Positions 43,059 to 54,291 of a stretch of 64,000 nucleotides of DNA are shown here, one piece after another; position 1 is the first letter of the stretch, and every line of letters begins with the position of its first letter. Under the pieces are notes generated by a model, which made no database searches, was not told the origin of the DNA, and saw only the letters and a program-made list of their open reading frames with translations. The DNA is taken from positions 40,855-104,854 of the forward strand of contig CAUYUJ010021146.1 in assembly GCA_963575745.1 (NCBI GenBank), read 5' to 3'. Both the position numbers and the translations under genes were made by a program. Source of the DNA: Prorocentrum cordatum. Lineage: Eukaryota; Sar; Dinophyceae; Prorocentrales; Prorocentraceae.

Positions 43059-43310
43059 AACAGGAGGGGGAGGGGGAGGGGGAGGGGGAGTAGGAGGGGG
43101 AGGGTGAGGAGGATGAGGAGGGGGAGGGGGAGGAGGAGGAGGAGGAGGAGGAGGAGGAGGAGGAGGAGGAGGAGGAGGAGGAGGAGGAGGAGGAGGAGGA
43201 GGAGGAGGCTGGGCGTCCTGTGGAAAGCACGACGGGCGCCGCCCGCTGCCGGGTCTCTCCGGGGGCAGCGCGGGGGTCAGCGCGGCTCGAGAGAGAGAGA
43301 GAGAGAGCAG
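43059..43310 (+). repeat. (GGA)n and (GA)n purine tract
   Basis: (GGGGGA)n passes into an almost pure (GGA)n run ending at 43208, and a (GA)n run lies at 43290-43308. Confidence 0.9.
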
Positions 43311-43905
43311 GCGGCGGCGCGGGTTCGATGGCTCCGAACTTCTTTATTCTGCGTGCGGTGTTTTTTTAGTGGTAAGTCGGGCCTGTCCCTCTACTGGAGG
43401 AATATTCAATAATAGTCCAAGAATGGTCTGGGGACGATTATTGGAGTATTTTGTGGACTTTTCGGGATGTTTTTCTGAGTGTTTTTCATTTTTCCCCCTA
43501 AGTCCCCCTGTATGGGGGACATGCCCGACCTAATCTTAGTGACTTCCCCTCTTCCTCGGCTTGTTGGTTCGTTTGGTGGCTTGTTTGAGTGCGTGCGCGC
43601 AGAAATGAGCACAACTGTGTGCTTGGTTTCTTTCCCAGAGCGCCCACGATGCGACGTGTCAGGGGCCTCTTTCTCCCCGATCTTCCACCAGCTCCTGCTT
43701 CACTCCTTTGCAGCATTCAGTCGGGGGATTTCAGGGACCGCTCTGGGGAGCGCCAGCTCCACTCCTTCCCTTCCCCCTCCCCTTCCTCTTCTCTCGTACG
43801 CGCTCGCGTCTAGTCGTTCCTTTTTCCTTGCGACGTCTAGCAACGAAAGCGGATGGCGAGTCTGCGTCGTACATCCGCAGCGTACTAGCGTGGGCAGCGC
43901 AGAAC

Positions 43906-43906
<1 letters not shown>
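43311..43906. other. No supported gene
   Basis: Unique sequence with a pyrimidine-rich block at 43760-43800. Several overlapping short frames, none with a recognisable motif. Confidence 0.4.
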
Positions 43907-43997
<91 letters not shown>

Positions 43998-44032
43998 ATA
44001 TATTTTTATTTGTATATATATATAGATATATA
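43907..44032 (+). repeat. 87-base poly(T) followed by (TA)n
   Basis: An uninterrupted T run at 43907-43993 is followed by AT-rich sequence with TATATATATAGATATATATA. It could be the poly(A) end of a retroposed transcript in minus orientation or an expanded homopolymer. Confidence 0.9.
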
Positions 44033-44867
44033 TAAAGGGCTCTTCGGCGTGCGGGTACGCCCTGTCTTCTGGGGTCACAGGGCTACGACGGCGAGCTGGT
44101 AGTCCTTCTCCTTGGCTTGCCCAAAAGCAGTTTCAACTTCCGTCCCCACGCCGCGGTTTCCTCCTGCTCATAAAGAAGCAGCGAAAGCCTCCACAGGGGG
44201 CACCTGCGCAATGTCTGGTGTCTGGCAACTCTGGACACATCATCAAGAGGGGCTGAAATATGTACGTTTGGCCACCGATCTTCAAAACGCAGGATGTTCA
44301 TGTGCTTTCGGACAGAGATGTGTCCTCTTGACGCCTTTGTCGGGCAGCGCAATACTTCGGCATCTCAAGGGCAGTTTCGTCCCAAGCCCGCCGACTCGAT
44401 TTGTTCGAGTCGTGACTCCCCAGAGCTCCGGACCCCTTCCCTGGGCCATTCTTCCACGCTGACATGTTTTTGACGGGCCTGGGCACGAACGCGGCATCTG
44501 GACGACAATCACACTTGCGAACGTCCTCCAGGTCGATTTTTTCCAGTTTCAGAGGTCTTGCTCTCTGGAGGCCTTCAGAGGTGAGTGTAGGCCCCCAGGG
44601 GTAGAATAATTACCAGAACGCTTGCGAAGCATTGGATCCTCATCCTCAACTCTCGATCCTCCTCCTCTGTTGTCTCGGGGTCATCTGTGCCCTTCACTGC
44701 CCTCGTGTTCAGTGGCCTTCTTGTCGGGCACCTTGAGGCGTCCCGTGACTATTCTACAAACAGTCTTGCAGAGGAGAGGACACGTCTGTCGACATCATCG
44801 TCGGAGGGAGAGGTGGGGAGCAAGGGCTGAGGATGGAAGTGGTAGCTGTGTCTGCAGTTCTGGAGGA

Positions 44868-44872
<5 letters not shown>
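44033..44872. other. No supported gene
   Basis: Unique, moderately GC-rich sequence. No frame shows a recognisable motif. Confidence 0.4.
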
Positions 44873-44905
<33 letters not shown>

Positions 44906-45350
44906 GGATGCCCACCCTGTCCACCCGGGCCGGGGGGCAGCGTCCTCTTCCTCGTCGCTGCGCAATGGTCTGGTGCCCCCCTTGCACGCCCCTCTGTCCG
45001 CTCGGACTTGGGGCGCTGGCTTCGGCCGCAGTTTTGGCCCTTCCAGGCGCGCCCGCCGCTGTCAACCTGACGGCGGTGGTCTCCCTCCTCCTTCCCCCCC
45101 ACGGCCCACCCTGTCCACCTGGGCAGGGGGGGCCGTTTCCCATTTTTACCACTCTGCACCTGTTCGGTGCCCCTCACCGCTCCCTTCCCTCGTCCACTGG
45201 GCCGGAGGCGCTGGCTTCGGCCACAGTTTTGCTGACCAAGGAGCGCTCACAACCGTTCCACTTGACGGTGGTTGGCTCCTTGTACCCCCTTGACACCACC
45301 GTGTCCACCCCGGCAGGGGGCCAATTCTCACTTTCATCTCGACACGCGCT
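44873..45350 (+). repeat. (GT)n and about 190-bp tandem repeat
   Basis: After a (GT)n run (44870-44902), CCACC(C/G)TGTCCACC recurs at 44912, 45106 and 45296, and GGCGCTGGCTTCGGCC at 45017 and 45208. The unit is therefore about 190-194 bp with two full copies and a partial one. The long frame through it reflects GC content. Confidence 0.7.
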
Positions 45351-46899
45351 GGCCAGGTGCTGCCCGCCCCTCGCCCCTCGCCCGTGGGCCGCCCCCGCCG
45401 CCCCCCGCCCCCCTGGGCGGCTTTACCCGTGCCGCGCTCCTCTTGCCGGCCCCGCTCGCGGCGGGACCTTGTCCTGCCCGGCACACGGTGCCCTTCCGTT
45501 GCCCCCGCTGGGCGCCGACTGGAGGCCGGCCAGTCAGCGGCTGTGGGTCTCCCAGGCTCCGGCAGCCCTCCCGCTGACCCCGCGGGGCGCAGGCACGTTG
45601 CCGGCGCCCCAGGCTTCGCAGCCCTCCAGGTGCCCCCCTGCGCCGGTGGTGCTCGGCGCCGCTGCTGCCGCCCGGCGCTGCTGCCCCGCCTGTGGGTCTC
45701 CCAGGCGGGGCGTCTTCCTCCCTGTTCACCCTCCGCGCGCCGGCACGGCGCTGTCGGGCTGCTCGCAGCCGCCTCGCTGGCGCTCCGGGCCTGGTCTTGT
45801 CGCCCGCCGCCCGCGACCCAACATTTTGCTGGGCAACCACCCCAGCCCCCGACCTGGGGGACGTGCTGCCACAAGGTGTTGTCTCCGCATGGACCGCTCG
45901 CACCCTATCCCACTGGGCAGGTTCCAGTGACCACACTGCGCCCCGCCGCCGGCGGCCCCTTGGTGGTGCAGCAGCCGCCGCGGACCCTGCCGGCGGGGCC
46001 AGCCGCACCACGCGCTCTGGGCGTGACCCGTCCCCCTGAGCGGCTTCGCTCCTCTTTCCCCCCCCTCCTTCGGCAGTTTCTTCTGTCCTGTCCCCTTCTC
46101 CCTGCAGTGTGGCGCGCTTCGCTGAACTGGTGCCGCTGCTTAGTTAGCTCTCCGCCAGCGCAGTTACCGTGCCTAGCCGCCGAGGGTCGACCGAGGTTGG
46201 GGAGGACAGGCCGACGGCACTGGCCCAGGAGTGTCTCGAGCCGCTCGCTCGCTTCCAGGGTGTGGCCCTTCCTTGCTCAAGGCGGCCTGGCGTTCACCGC
46301 TGCCCCAGGCGCACGGCGCGGGCCCGCACGTTCGCCCGCTCCCCTGGAGTGTTGCGGGTCGTGGCCCGGAGCGGTTCTGCTCGTCGTGGAGCGACCTCCG
46401 GCCTCGAGCCAAGCCGAAGCTCCAGGTCGGTTTAAGAGGTCGCCGCGGCGATCGCGGCGGCTGCAATTTGTGGCAAGGCTTTCGCCAAAGGGGTGAGGCC
46501 CCCGTTCCCAGACCCCCCCCGCTCTGCGATGTAGACGTGGCTCATGATGAGCAGTGTCGCGACCGAGAGTTGTCAGGCAGTCTTGGGCGAGTCGGCAGTG
46601 CAGAACGAAGTTTCGGAGGATCACCGGGATTTTCGAGGGTCAGCGCCCGATTCGGGCAAGCGTGGTGCTCAAGTCCTCGTGTAGGGAGTGTGATGCATTC
46701 GGGCTGGTCGGTTGCCGAGCAGGATCGCACGTCAATATATATGGATGTCCAGCGTGTGCAGCCATTTTTGTTGTTGTTGTTTCTCTCCGTTGGGGTCGGC
46801 CATCAGTCGGCGGCGAGCCCAAGGGGGGAAATGCAAAGGAGCGCGCCTTCTCAGAAGGCTCGCCCCCCCCCCCCCCCGACATTTTTTTGGTGTAAGAAA
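45351..46899. other. GC-rich stretch, no recognisable gene
   Basis: Plus and minus frames of 200-380 codons are open, rich in Pro, Ala and Arg, without any domain. A foldback-family copy lies at 46795-46870, ending in a C run. I see no gene I can support. Confidence 0.4.
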
Positions 46900-46985
46900 T
46901 ATATAAAATACTATATATATACACATATTATTCATATTTTTATATTATTATTATCATTATTATTATTATTATTTCTTATATATAC

Positions 46986-47020
<35 letters not shown>

Positions 47021-47150
47021 TATACATATATTCATTATTATGATGACGATTATTATTGTTATTGTAGTTGTTGTTGTTGTTACTATTATTATTATTCGTA
47101 TTATTATTATTATTAGTATCATTATTATTATTACTACTACTACTACTATT
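46900..47150. repeat. AT-rich (TA)n and (ATT)n array
   Basis: (TA)n at about 46910-46925 and 46978-47030, and (ATT)n, (GTT)n and (ACT)n blocks up to 47150. It is flanked on the right by a foldback-family copy (47164-47262). Confidence 0.9.
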
Positions 47151-47262
47151 ACTAGTCCCCGAACAAGCAGAAAACCTTTCAGAAGGCGCGAGGGCTTCTG
47201 AAAAACCCCGCCGCCTTTTCACCAGGCCTTTTCCTTCTCGCTTCCCCCCTCGTTCGCCGCTG

Positions 47263-47860
47263 ATTTTTTTTTTGTGGGGGGCGGTCGCAAGATGCTCTGA
47301 CACGAATGTTTTTTCAGCATACCGGGTGGCATGATTGCACGTTGCATGAAGTAAACGGGCATGTGTAGAAAGGGTTGCGACTTTCCAGTTTGCGCTCGCA
47401 CTGAGCACTTTGCCCATTTTCATGAGGAGAAACACACAAATGCAATTAATCGTCGATCCCCAGGAAAATATGGGGAAATATGGGAAGTGGGGGGAAGACG
47501 AAAACCCAGAGAATATGGAGATATGTAGGAAATCCAAGGATTTGTGTGTATTTGTTTGTGTGTCCTTGGGCCACTTGAAATCAAATGGGGGCGGCGGGGT
47601 CGGCCATCACGCAACGTGATTTTTTCACGACCTCGACCCCCAGAGGTCTGGACCCCTTCCCAGGGACTGGCTCTTCATCCCGAGTCGGTTTTTGACGGTC
47701 CCGAGGCCCGGTAGGGGCCCCCAGAGGCCGAACACAGCGAAGAACCTCCCGTCGTGATTGTTGTCACCGCGCGAGGGGGCCTGGGTAAGCACCTGGCCAA
47801 TGACGAGGGGGGGGGGGTCGGCCATCGCGCAACCAGCCTGGTACCCCTGCCGGCCCCAGG
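47263..47860. other. No supported gene; possible intron or 5' region of the BTB candidate
   Basis: Mostly unique sequence with no long meaningful frame. It ends in CCTGCCGGCCCCAG, a plausible acceptor for the GC-rich exon that follows. Confidence 0.3.
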
Positions 47861-48034
47861 CGGCGGCGGGGCCGTGGCCGTCGCCGACGGCCGGCGGCTG
47901 GCGGCGCGCTCGCCGCAGCTGCGCGCCCTGTTGGCGGGCGCCGCGCTCTCGGGCGGCAGGCGCACCGTCCGCCTCGCGGCCTCGCGCGGCTTCGGCCGCC
48001 GCGCGCTGGAGGCCCGGGGTGCCGAGCTCAGCAC
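47861..48034 (+). CDS. BTB/POZ-like domain, first half (exon of a host gene)
   Basis: After the acceptor-like CCCCAG the frame reads A-V-A-V-A-D-G-R-R-L-A-A, R-S-P-Q-L-R-A-L-L-A-G-A, then R-T-V-R-L-A-A-S-R-G-F and G-R-R-A-L-E-A. This follows the BTB pattern of a D-G hairpin, S-x-x-x-L/F helix, a Val-x-Leu strand and the next helix. GC content rises sharply over the exon. The matching second half of a BTB fold is at 54.29 kb, so an intron of about 6.3 kb containing repeats and the assembly gap would lie between. Exon ends are inferred, not proven, and the middle of the domain is not identified. Confidence 0.4.
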
Positions 48035-48900
48035 GAAGAAGCCAGAGATCCGGTGCTCCACACAATCTGGAGCAGGCGGCTTTTGGCTGTTCTCGGCCCC
48101 CAGGGGCCCTCGCCGGGCCCCGGGACCGCCCGCAAACGATGCAGGGCGAGAAACCCGCCCCGGGGAAGTGGCCCAGACCTCCAGGGCCCACGCATCGAAG
48201 ACATTGGAGCAGCCAGATGTCTGGGAACCGGGATGTCATGAAAAGATGGGAAGATCATGTGAAATGGAGGGGAGGAGCAAAATCCAGTGCATGTGGAACA
48301 CTGCGGGGGAGACCCTGGAATCCGAGGCGGGGCTTTGTCCATAGCCACCGCCTGGGGGATTGATCTTCGCGGACCACCAGAGGCGGTGGATGTGGACATA
48401 TTCGGGCCCCCGGGGGGCAAAATGTATCCGTATCCGCCGCCCGCTGGGGCACCAGGACGTCTCTTCCCAGGCGGTGGATCTGGATACATCCCCGCCTCGC
48501 ATGGAGCTTGCGCCGATGTGTTTGTGTCTCTCTAGGCCTCTCAGATGGGGTCCGAGCAGGTGGGGTCGAAGGATCGCTCCGCATCGCCGATGCATCGACG
48601 ATGCCCCTCGATGTGGAGCCAGAGCTTTCCCTCGCCGATGGCGCCGATGCGTCGCAAACACCGCAGATGCATCGCCGATGCAACGCCGATGCATTGGCGA
48701 TGCATCGGCGATGCGGCGCAATCCTCCGACCCCGTCTGCTCGGGCCCCATCCGGGAGGCCTCCGGTCTCCCGTGGGCCCTTCTGGAGGCGGCCCTCTGCT
48801 GGGCGCTGGGCCCGGGCGCAGGGCCGCCCGAGGGCTGCGCGGACCTGTGGCGGGGCGGCCCGCCGCGCCCCGTGGCGCGCTGCGCGCGCGAGGGGGAGGC
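48035..48900. repeat. Intronic-type sequence with GATGCATCGGCGATGC repeats
   Basis: Between about 48585 and 48722, words GATGCATCG, GCGATGC and CCGATGCAT recur in both orientations and form overlapping palindromes. 48770-48900 is GC-rich with a frame L-L-E-A-A-L-C-W-A-L-G and could be another exon cut off by the gap. The rest shows nothing supported. Confidence 0.4.
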
Positions 48901-49000
48901 NNNNNNNNNNNNNNNNNNNNNNNNNNNNNNNNNNNNNNNNNNNNNNNNNNNNNNNNNNNNNNNNNNNNNNNNNNNNNNNNNNNNNNNNNNNNNNNNNNNN
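48901..49000. other. Assembly gap (100 N)
   Basis: Exactly 100 N, the usual placeholder for a scaffold gap of unknown size. GC-rich sequence lies to the left and (GAT)n to the right. Frames reading through it are meaningless. Confidence 0.99.
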
Positions 49001-49018
49001 GGAGGACGAGGCGGGGGT

Positions 49019-49062
<44 letters not shown>

Positions 49063-50470
49063 TTGATGATGATGATGATGATGAGGATGAGGAGGAGGAG
49101 GATGAGGAGGAGGAGGAGGAGGAGGAGGAGGAGGGAGGAGGAGGATGAGGACGAGGAGGAGGAATCGGAGGAGGAGGCGGCGGCGGAGGAGGAGGAGGAC
49201 GAAGATGAATACTACTACGAATAATAAGAACAAGACGAACACGAATAATAAGAATACGACCAATAATAATGATAATAACAATAAAAATAATACTAATAGT
49301 AATACTACTACTACTACTAATAATAATACTATTAATAATATTAATAATAATACTACGAATAAGAAGACACCGACGCATACTAAGACGAATAAGACTACGC
49401 ACAATAAGACTAGGATTACTACTAATCATACTACTAAGAATACGACTACACATACTAATAATATTACTAACTCGAACAATAATACTAAGACGACAAACAA
49501 TAAGACTAACACTACTACTAATAGTACTAATAAGAATAATGATACGACGGATCAGACGAATGATACGGATTATAATAATAATACGATGATAATACTAAGA
49601 CGACGAACACGACGAATGCACATAATACTAATACGAATAAGAAGAGTAATACGACTCAAACTAATCGAACGAAGCAAACATCTAAACATATTATTAAGTA
49701 GAATAACCATAAGAAGAATAACACGACTACTGATAATAACCATAACACTACTCATACCACCAATACTAATACGAATAGTAATGCGACTAATACTCATAAT
49801 ACTAAGAAGAAGACTAATACTACTAATAATACGACTAATACGAATACGAATCATACTAAACATACTAATCATCAGAACAATAAGAGGAGGAGGAGGAGGA
49901 GGAGGGGGAGGAGGAGGAGGAGGAGGAGGAGGAGGGAGGAGGGAGGAGGAGGAGAGGAGGAGGAGGAGGAGGAGGAGGAGGAGGGGGAGGGGGGAGGAGA
50001 GGAGGAGGAGGAGCTGGAGGTGGAGGAGGAGGAGGAGGAGGAGGAGGAAGGGAGGAGGAGAGGAAGGGGAGAGGAGGAGGAGGAGAGAGGAGGAGGGGAG
50101 GAGGAGGAGGGAGGAGGAGGGAGGGGGAGGGGGCGGAGCAGGAGGAGGAGGAGGAGGAGGAGGAGGAGGAGGAGGAGGACGAGGATGAGGAGGAGGAGGA
50201 GGAGGAGAGGAGGAGGAGGAGGAGAGGAGGAGGAGGAGGGAGGAGGAGGAGGAGGATGGGAAGGGGGCGGAGCAGGAGGAGGAGGAGGAGGAGGAGGAGG
50301 AGGAGGGGTGAAGAAGGAGGAGGAAGAGGAGGAGGATGAGGAGGTGGAGGAGAAGGAGAGGAGGAGGAGAGGAGGAGGAGGAGGATGAGGACGAGGAGGA
50401 GGATAGAGGAGGAGAGGAGGGGGAGGAGGAGGAGGAGAAGGAGGAGGAGGCGGAGGAGGAGGGGGAGAGC
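49001..50470. repeat. Trinucleotide arrays: (GAT)n, (GGA)n, degenerate (AAY/ACK)n, long polypurine
   Basis: (GAT)n at 49017-49085, (GGA)n to about 49200, then about 680 bp of degenerate triplets AAT, ACT, ACG and AAG with strict period three (49205-49884). From 49885 to about 50468 comes a nearly pure A/G strand of GGA and GGGA words, with only a few C/T interruptions. The Asn/Thr/Lys and Glu/Gly frames are repeat translations. The polypurine block could form triplex DNA. Confidence 0.9.
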
Positions 50471-53400
50471 CACGAGCCGCCAAAGTCATTACTAACGCTG
50501 CCCTCGCTATCTGTTGTTGCGCCGCTTTTGCTCTTTAAATGATAGTTGGCAGCGCCACCGCATCAACATTGACATTGCCCTACCACTCGCAACTCGCAAC
50601 TTTTATTGTGCTCAGTGTAAATAAAAGCCCTCTCGCGCGCGCCCTCCCTCCAGCCATTTGACGGGCATTTTAGCGATTGCGTCAAGTACATGTTCTCCGA
50701 TACTAAACTCGGGACCGTTACCAGAATATGACCGATCAGTGTATCCAGACCAAGGAGCCTATCAACAGGATCAAGGTAAGGCCCGCGTCCATGAAGAATC
50801 GGCAAAGTGCTGGCTAGCAGCCGAAAGCTTCACCACGAGATCACGAAGCTGTGTTTCCTGTCTCGGTTCCTGTTTCGAAGGTGGATGTATCAAGTGATGA
50901 GAAGCAGCGCCACATCTGGAAAGGAATCCAACATAGTGTCTTCGAGACCGAGACCCCCGACTGTGCCGAACCGTTCTTCGCGTTCTTCGCATACTCTCAG
51001 CAAGAGCCTCTCGTTGTCGTCCGAAACAATGGCCGGCAAACGGGGGCCCCGGCCGCCGTGACACGCCACGGACGGGCGCCGACCAGGCGCAGGCGGACGT
51101 CGAGTGATAGGAAGCGAGCAACCCCGACAGGCGGCCGTTGCCGGCCGGCGTTCACGAAGCCTGCGTGAGTTCCTCCGACTATTTGATGAGCTGGATGCAC
51201 ACGCAACCGCCCCGTCGGAAGAACCGGGAGTGTCGACTCCCCGCCCGAGTCGGGAAAGGGCCACTGAGTTCCATCTGGGGGGCGCCTCCGAGGCCTCTGG
51301 TCTCGGGTCGTCCCCACCATCGGTTCAGGAACCGCCACCCGCGTCAGTGCCATTCGACGAGTGTGCTGCCGAGACCTCGTGGGAAGACCTGCAAGGCAAA
51401 AGTGGCAGAATGATGGCAGGCCTGCCTGCGGCCCCTCAGCCGACGGCCGAAGAAGCAGCCGAGACGAGAGTAACTACGTCCAGCGAAGCAGCCCCGGCAG
51501 GCCAAGCCTGTCGGCCAGGTCCCCGTTCGTGATGCGGACCAAGACGGAGGGCACAGCGGAGGAGGACCAGATGCTCAACCCAGGTGGAGGCTCTGGGGGC
51601 TGTGCTCCTGGGTCACCTCCCCCACTGGGTCAGTCCGTAGAGGAGATTGCCGCAAGAGAAACCCAGCCCGGCCAACCCAACCCTTGAAACATCAACCGAA
51701 CGACAGGACGACCCGCCAGAAGCAACACAATCGACGGATCCGCCCAACCTGGAGCAACCGACGCAGCCAGACGAGCGCAAGCAGACCCAGGACCCACCAA
51801 AGACGCAACAGGTGGGCAACCCTGACAGAGCATCCAGCCGTGCAGGAGCAGCCCAGCAACCAACAAGCAGTGACCAACCCGACGTCCGATGATATTACGT
51901 TAAGCAGCATTGACCGATCCACAACTGCAGCGTGGGCCATGACCGATACCAACTACCAAATCAAGCCGACAGATAGCCGTACGAGAGAAACCGACGCCTG
52001 CAGGCTTACGACCATAAGCGATCACCAGCCGACAACATGTATGCCAGCAAATCACTAGTAACCGCGACTAACGCCTCCCGCTGGAACCAACCTTGCAGCG
52101 GCCCGTCAGTGCGCCTACCTTTCCAGTGTGCACGGTCATATCCAGTGTTGCTCCACGACAGACAGGCTGCCTTACGCCAACTGGTGCCTTCCGACGCCAA
52201 CCTCGGCACTTCATTTTGACCAAACAGTACGCACTCGCCGATGCGATCGGCAGCAGCACAGCTGGACGTATCGTCTCCAGACCCACTCTCCGACGGCGGG
52301 ACCAACGAGCGACGATCACGTCAGGAACAGCCTTGCTATGCAGTGGGTCTCCGAGGGGCATTTTTTACCCACGAAGCCATGCTAGTTTATCCGGCGCGTC
52401 ACATAGACAAGTTCTCGGTATACGTCAACGGCGGCAGATGAAGCTATGCTACCAGTGTGCCCCTCAGGGGCATTCTCGCTCACAAAATATGCTACCGCAA
52501 CCGACGTCAGAAGGCCTCCGCCAACTTCCAACATTCCCTCCCTCCTGACTTCCTTCTCTTGCCCCGCTCCCCCCGCTTTCTCTCGCTAGCCCCACTTCGC
52601 CACAAATCCTGTGGCGGCGGGGCGGGTTGGGTGATGTCGATGCGGATTGGGCGGGGTCTCGCCGCGGGCCGCCCTGGCAATGGCCGGGGCGGCCGCGGCA
52701 GCAACCTACTGCGCTGCGAGTTGGCCAGCCAGCCACCGGAGGCAAGCAGGAGCAGGGTCGTGCCCAATCTGCCCAAGTGTCTTCAGTTACCCACCTCCGC
52801 CCTTGCACTTGCACTTACAACCTCTCTTGGAGCGGTGTTGCGCAGCTGCGACCTTCGGTCGCCTGCTTACACCGTCAGAAGAAGGGGCGGGGGGATAGGT
52901 CGCGCCAGCGGCCGCCGAGCCGCCGCCGCGGAAGGCAGAAACCTCCCCCGAGCACGGTGGATTGCCCCAAGTGGCCCCCGCCTCCGTGGTCTGGGTGCCA
53001 TGCTCCTGCTTGTAGGGGGGGGTGCCAGTCGCGGGGGTGGGGGCCACTCGGGGGGATCTATTTGTGCAGGAGGGGAGGCCTTTTTGCCTTCCCGTTTGGC
53101 GAGTGTGCCCGGCCCGCCGCCGCCCGCGGCGAGTGGCTTTCTCCACCGCCGGGATGGCCTAAGCCGCCCCTTCGCGCTCGGTGGAAGACCCCCGGGCGGT
53201 CCTGAAATCAAGGTGCTGGGAACCTGTGCTTGCTCGCAGGCGAGGGATCCCGCCTGTGGCCTTGGGGGTGCATCTGCGGGTTTCCCACGAACAGAGGGAG
53301 AGACCCTTTGACCATCTTCCTCGGCGAGCGTGGCTAGGGCACGCCACCACCGCGCAGCGAACGCACTGCGTTTTTGCGCACGACCGCCATCTTACCTCCC

Positions 53401-54100
53401 CTCCTTTGCCCTGCAGCATGTGCCTGCCGCAGAGAACACCGCGGCCTGTGCCATCAGACCTGCTGTCCCTGCCAGGCGCCTTGGCTCCGTAGCCTCCCGT
53501 GGCACGCCTTCTGCCTCACCCACCTACCCTGCCGAAGCTGCTCACGTCGCCAACTTTGTGGGGGAACCGCGGGCGGCCGCCGAGGCGTTGGTCACGGCGG
53601 CCCATCCCAGCAGCGCAGTTACCTCACCGGCCGTCGCCCCGAATACTTAGGCGACGGCTGCTCACTTGCTCCCCGCACAACCGCGCCTCTACAGTCCGCC
53701 TGCTCCTCCACCTTTGTCAAGAAGGGCACCTCAGATGAGGGGGCCCTGGGCGCTCTCCAGGGCGCTGGCCCGAGGTGGCCAGTTGATCCGAAGGAAAAAG
53801 GACCCGCCGCAGCCACGAGAAGACCTGGCCCCAAGGGGCCCCGTTCCTTGCTGTGCACTTCACTGCCGCGCTCACTGCTGCTGCCGCCAGCAACCCGTCT
53901 CTTTCGCACCCCCTTGAGGTCATGATGTTATGTAGATGTGATGCCCTCTCCTCCCTCCCTCTTCCCCCCTGTCTGTCTACCTGAAGTTGTTGTTCTGCTA
54001 TTTCAGTTTACGCTCCCAGGCCTGAGTTTTGGCCAGCCCTGGTGGAACCGGCAGCGTGAGGGTCACTCTCATGTAATCTGGCAACAGGAAACAGGCGGAG
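50471..54100. other. Unique sequence, no gene I can support
   Basis: Several frames of 80-280 codons exist. The best, 51104-51532, reads like a hydrophilic Ser/Pro/Glu-rich protein (F-L-R-L-F-D-E-L-D-A-H-A near its start) but breaks in adjacent frames and matches no family I know. No LTRs, tRNA or rRNA signatures are seen. A polypyrimidine stretch near 53940-54000 precedes the (GAG)n array. If the BTB candidate is real this is its intron. Confidence 0.35.
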
Positions 54101-54282
54101 GATGATGATGATGAGGAGGAGGAGGAGAAGGAGGAGGAGGATGAGGAGGAAAAGGAGGAGGAGGAGGAAGAGGAGGAGGAGGAGGAGGAGGAGGGGGCGG
54201 AGGAGGAGGAGGATGAGGAGGAGGAGGAGGAGGAGGAGGAGGTGGAGGAGGAGGAGGAGGAGGAGGAGGAGGAGGAGGACCC
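54101..54282 (+). repeat. (GAG)n/(GAT)n purine tract
   Basis: A nearly pure purine strand of GAG, GAT and AAG triplets directly upstream of the second BTB exon. It ends GGAGGACCCCCTCGTGGCAAG. Confidence 0.9.
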
Positions 54283-54291
54283 CCTCGTGGC

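Noticed and set aside
48360-49453. Frames crossing 48901-49000
   Set aside because: They read through 100 N of unknown sequence and length.
49145-50188. 347-codon Asn/Thr/Lys then Gly/Glu frame
   Set aside because: Follows triplet repeats exactly; composition changes with the repeat type.
51104-52548. LTR retrotransposon gag in the 50.6-52.5 kb unique region
   Set aside because: No LTR pair, primer site, zinc knuckle, protease or polymerase; frames break at random points.
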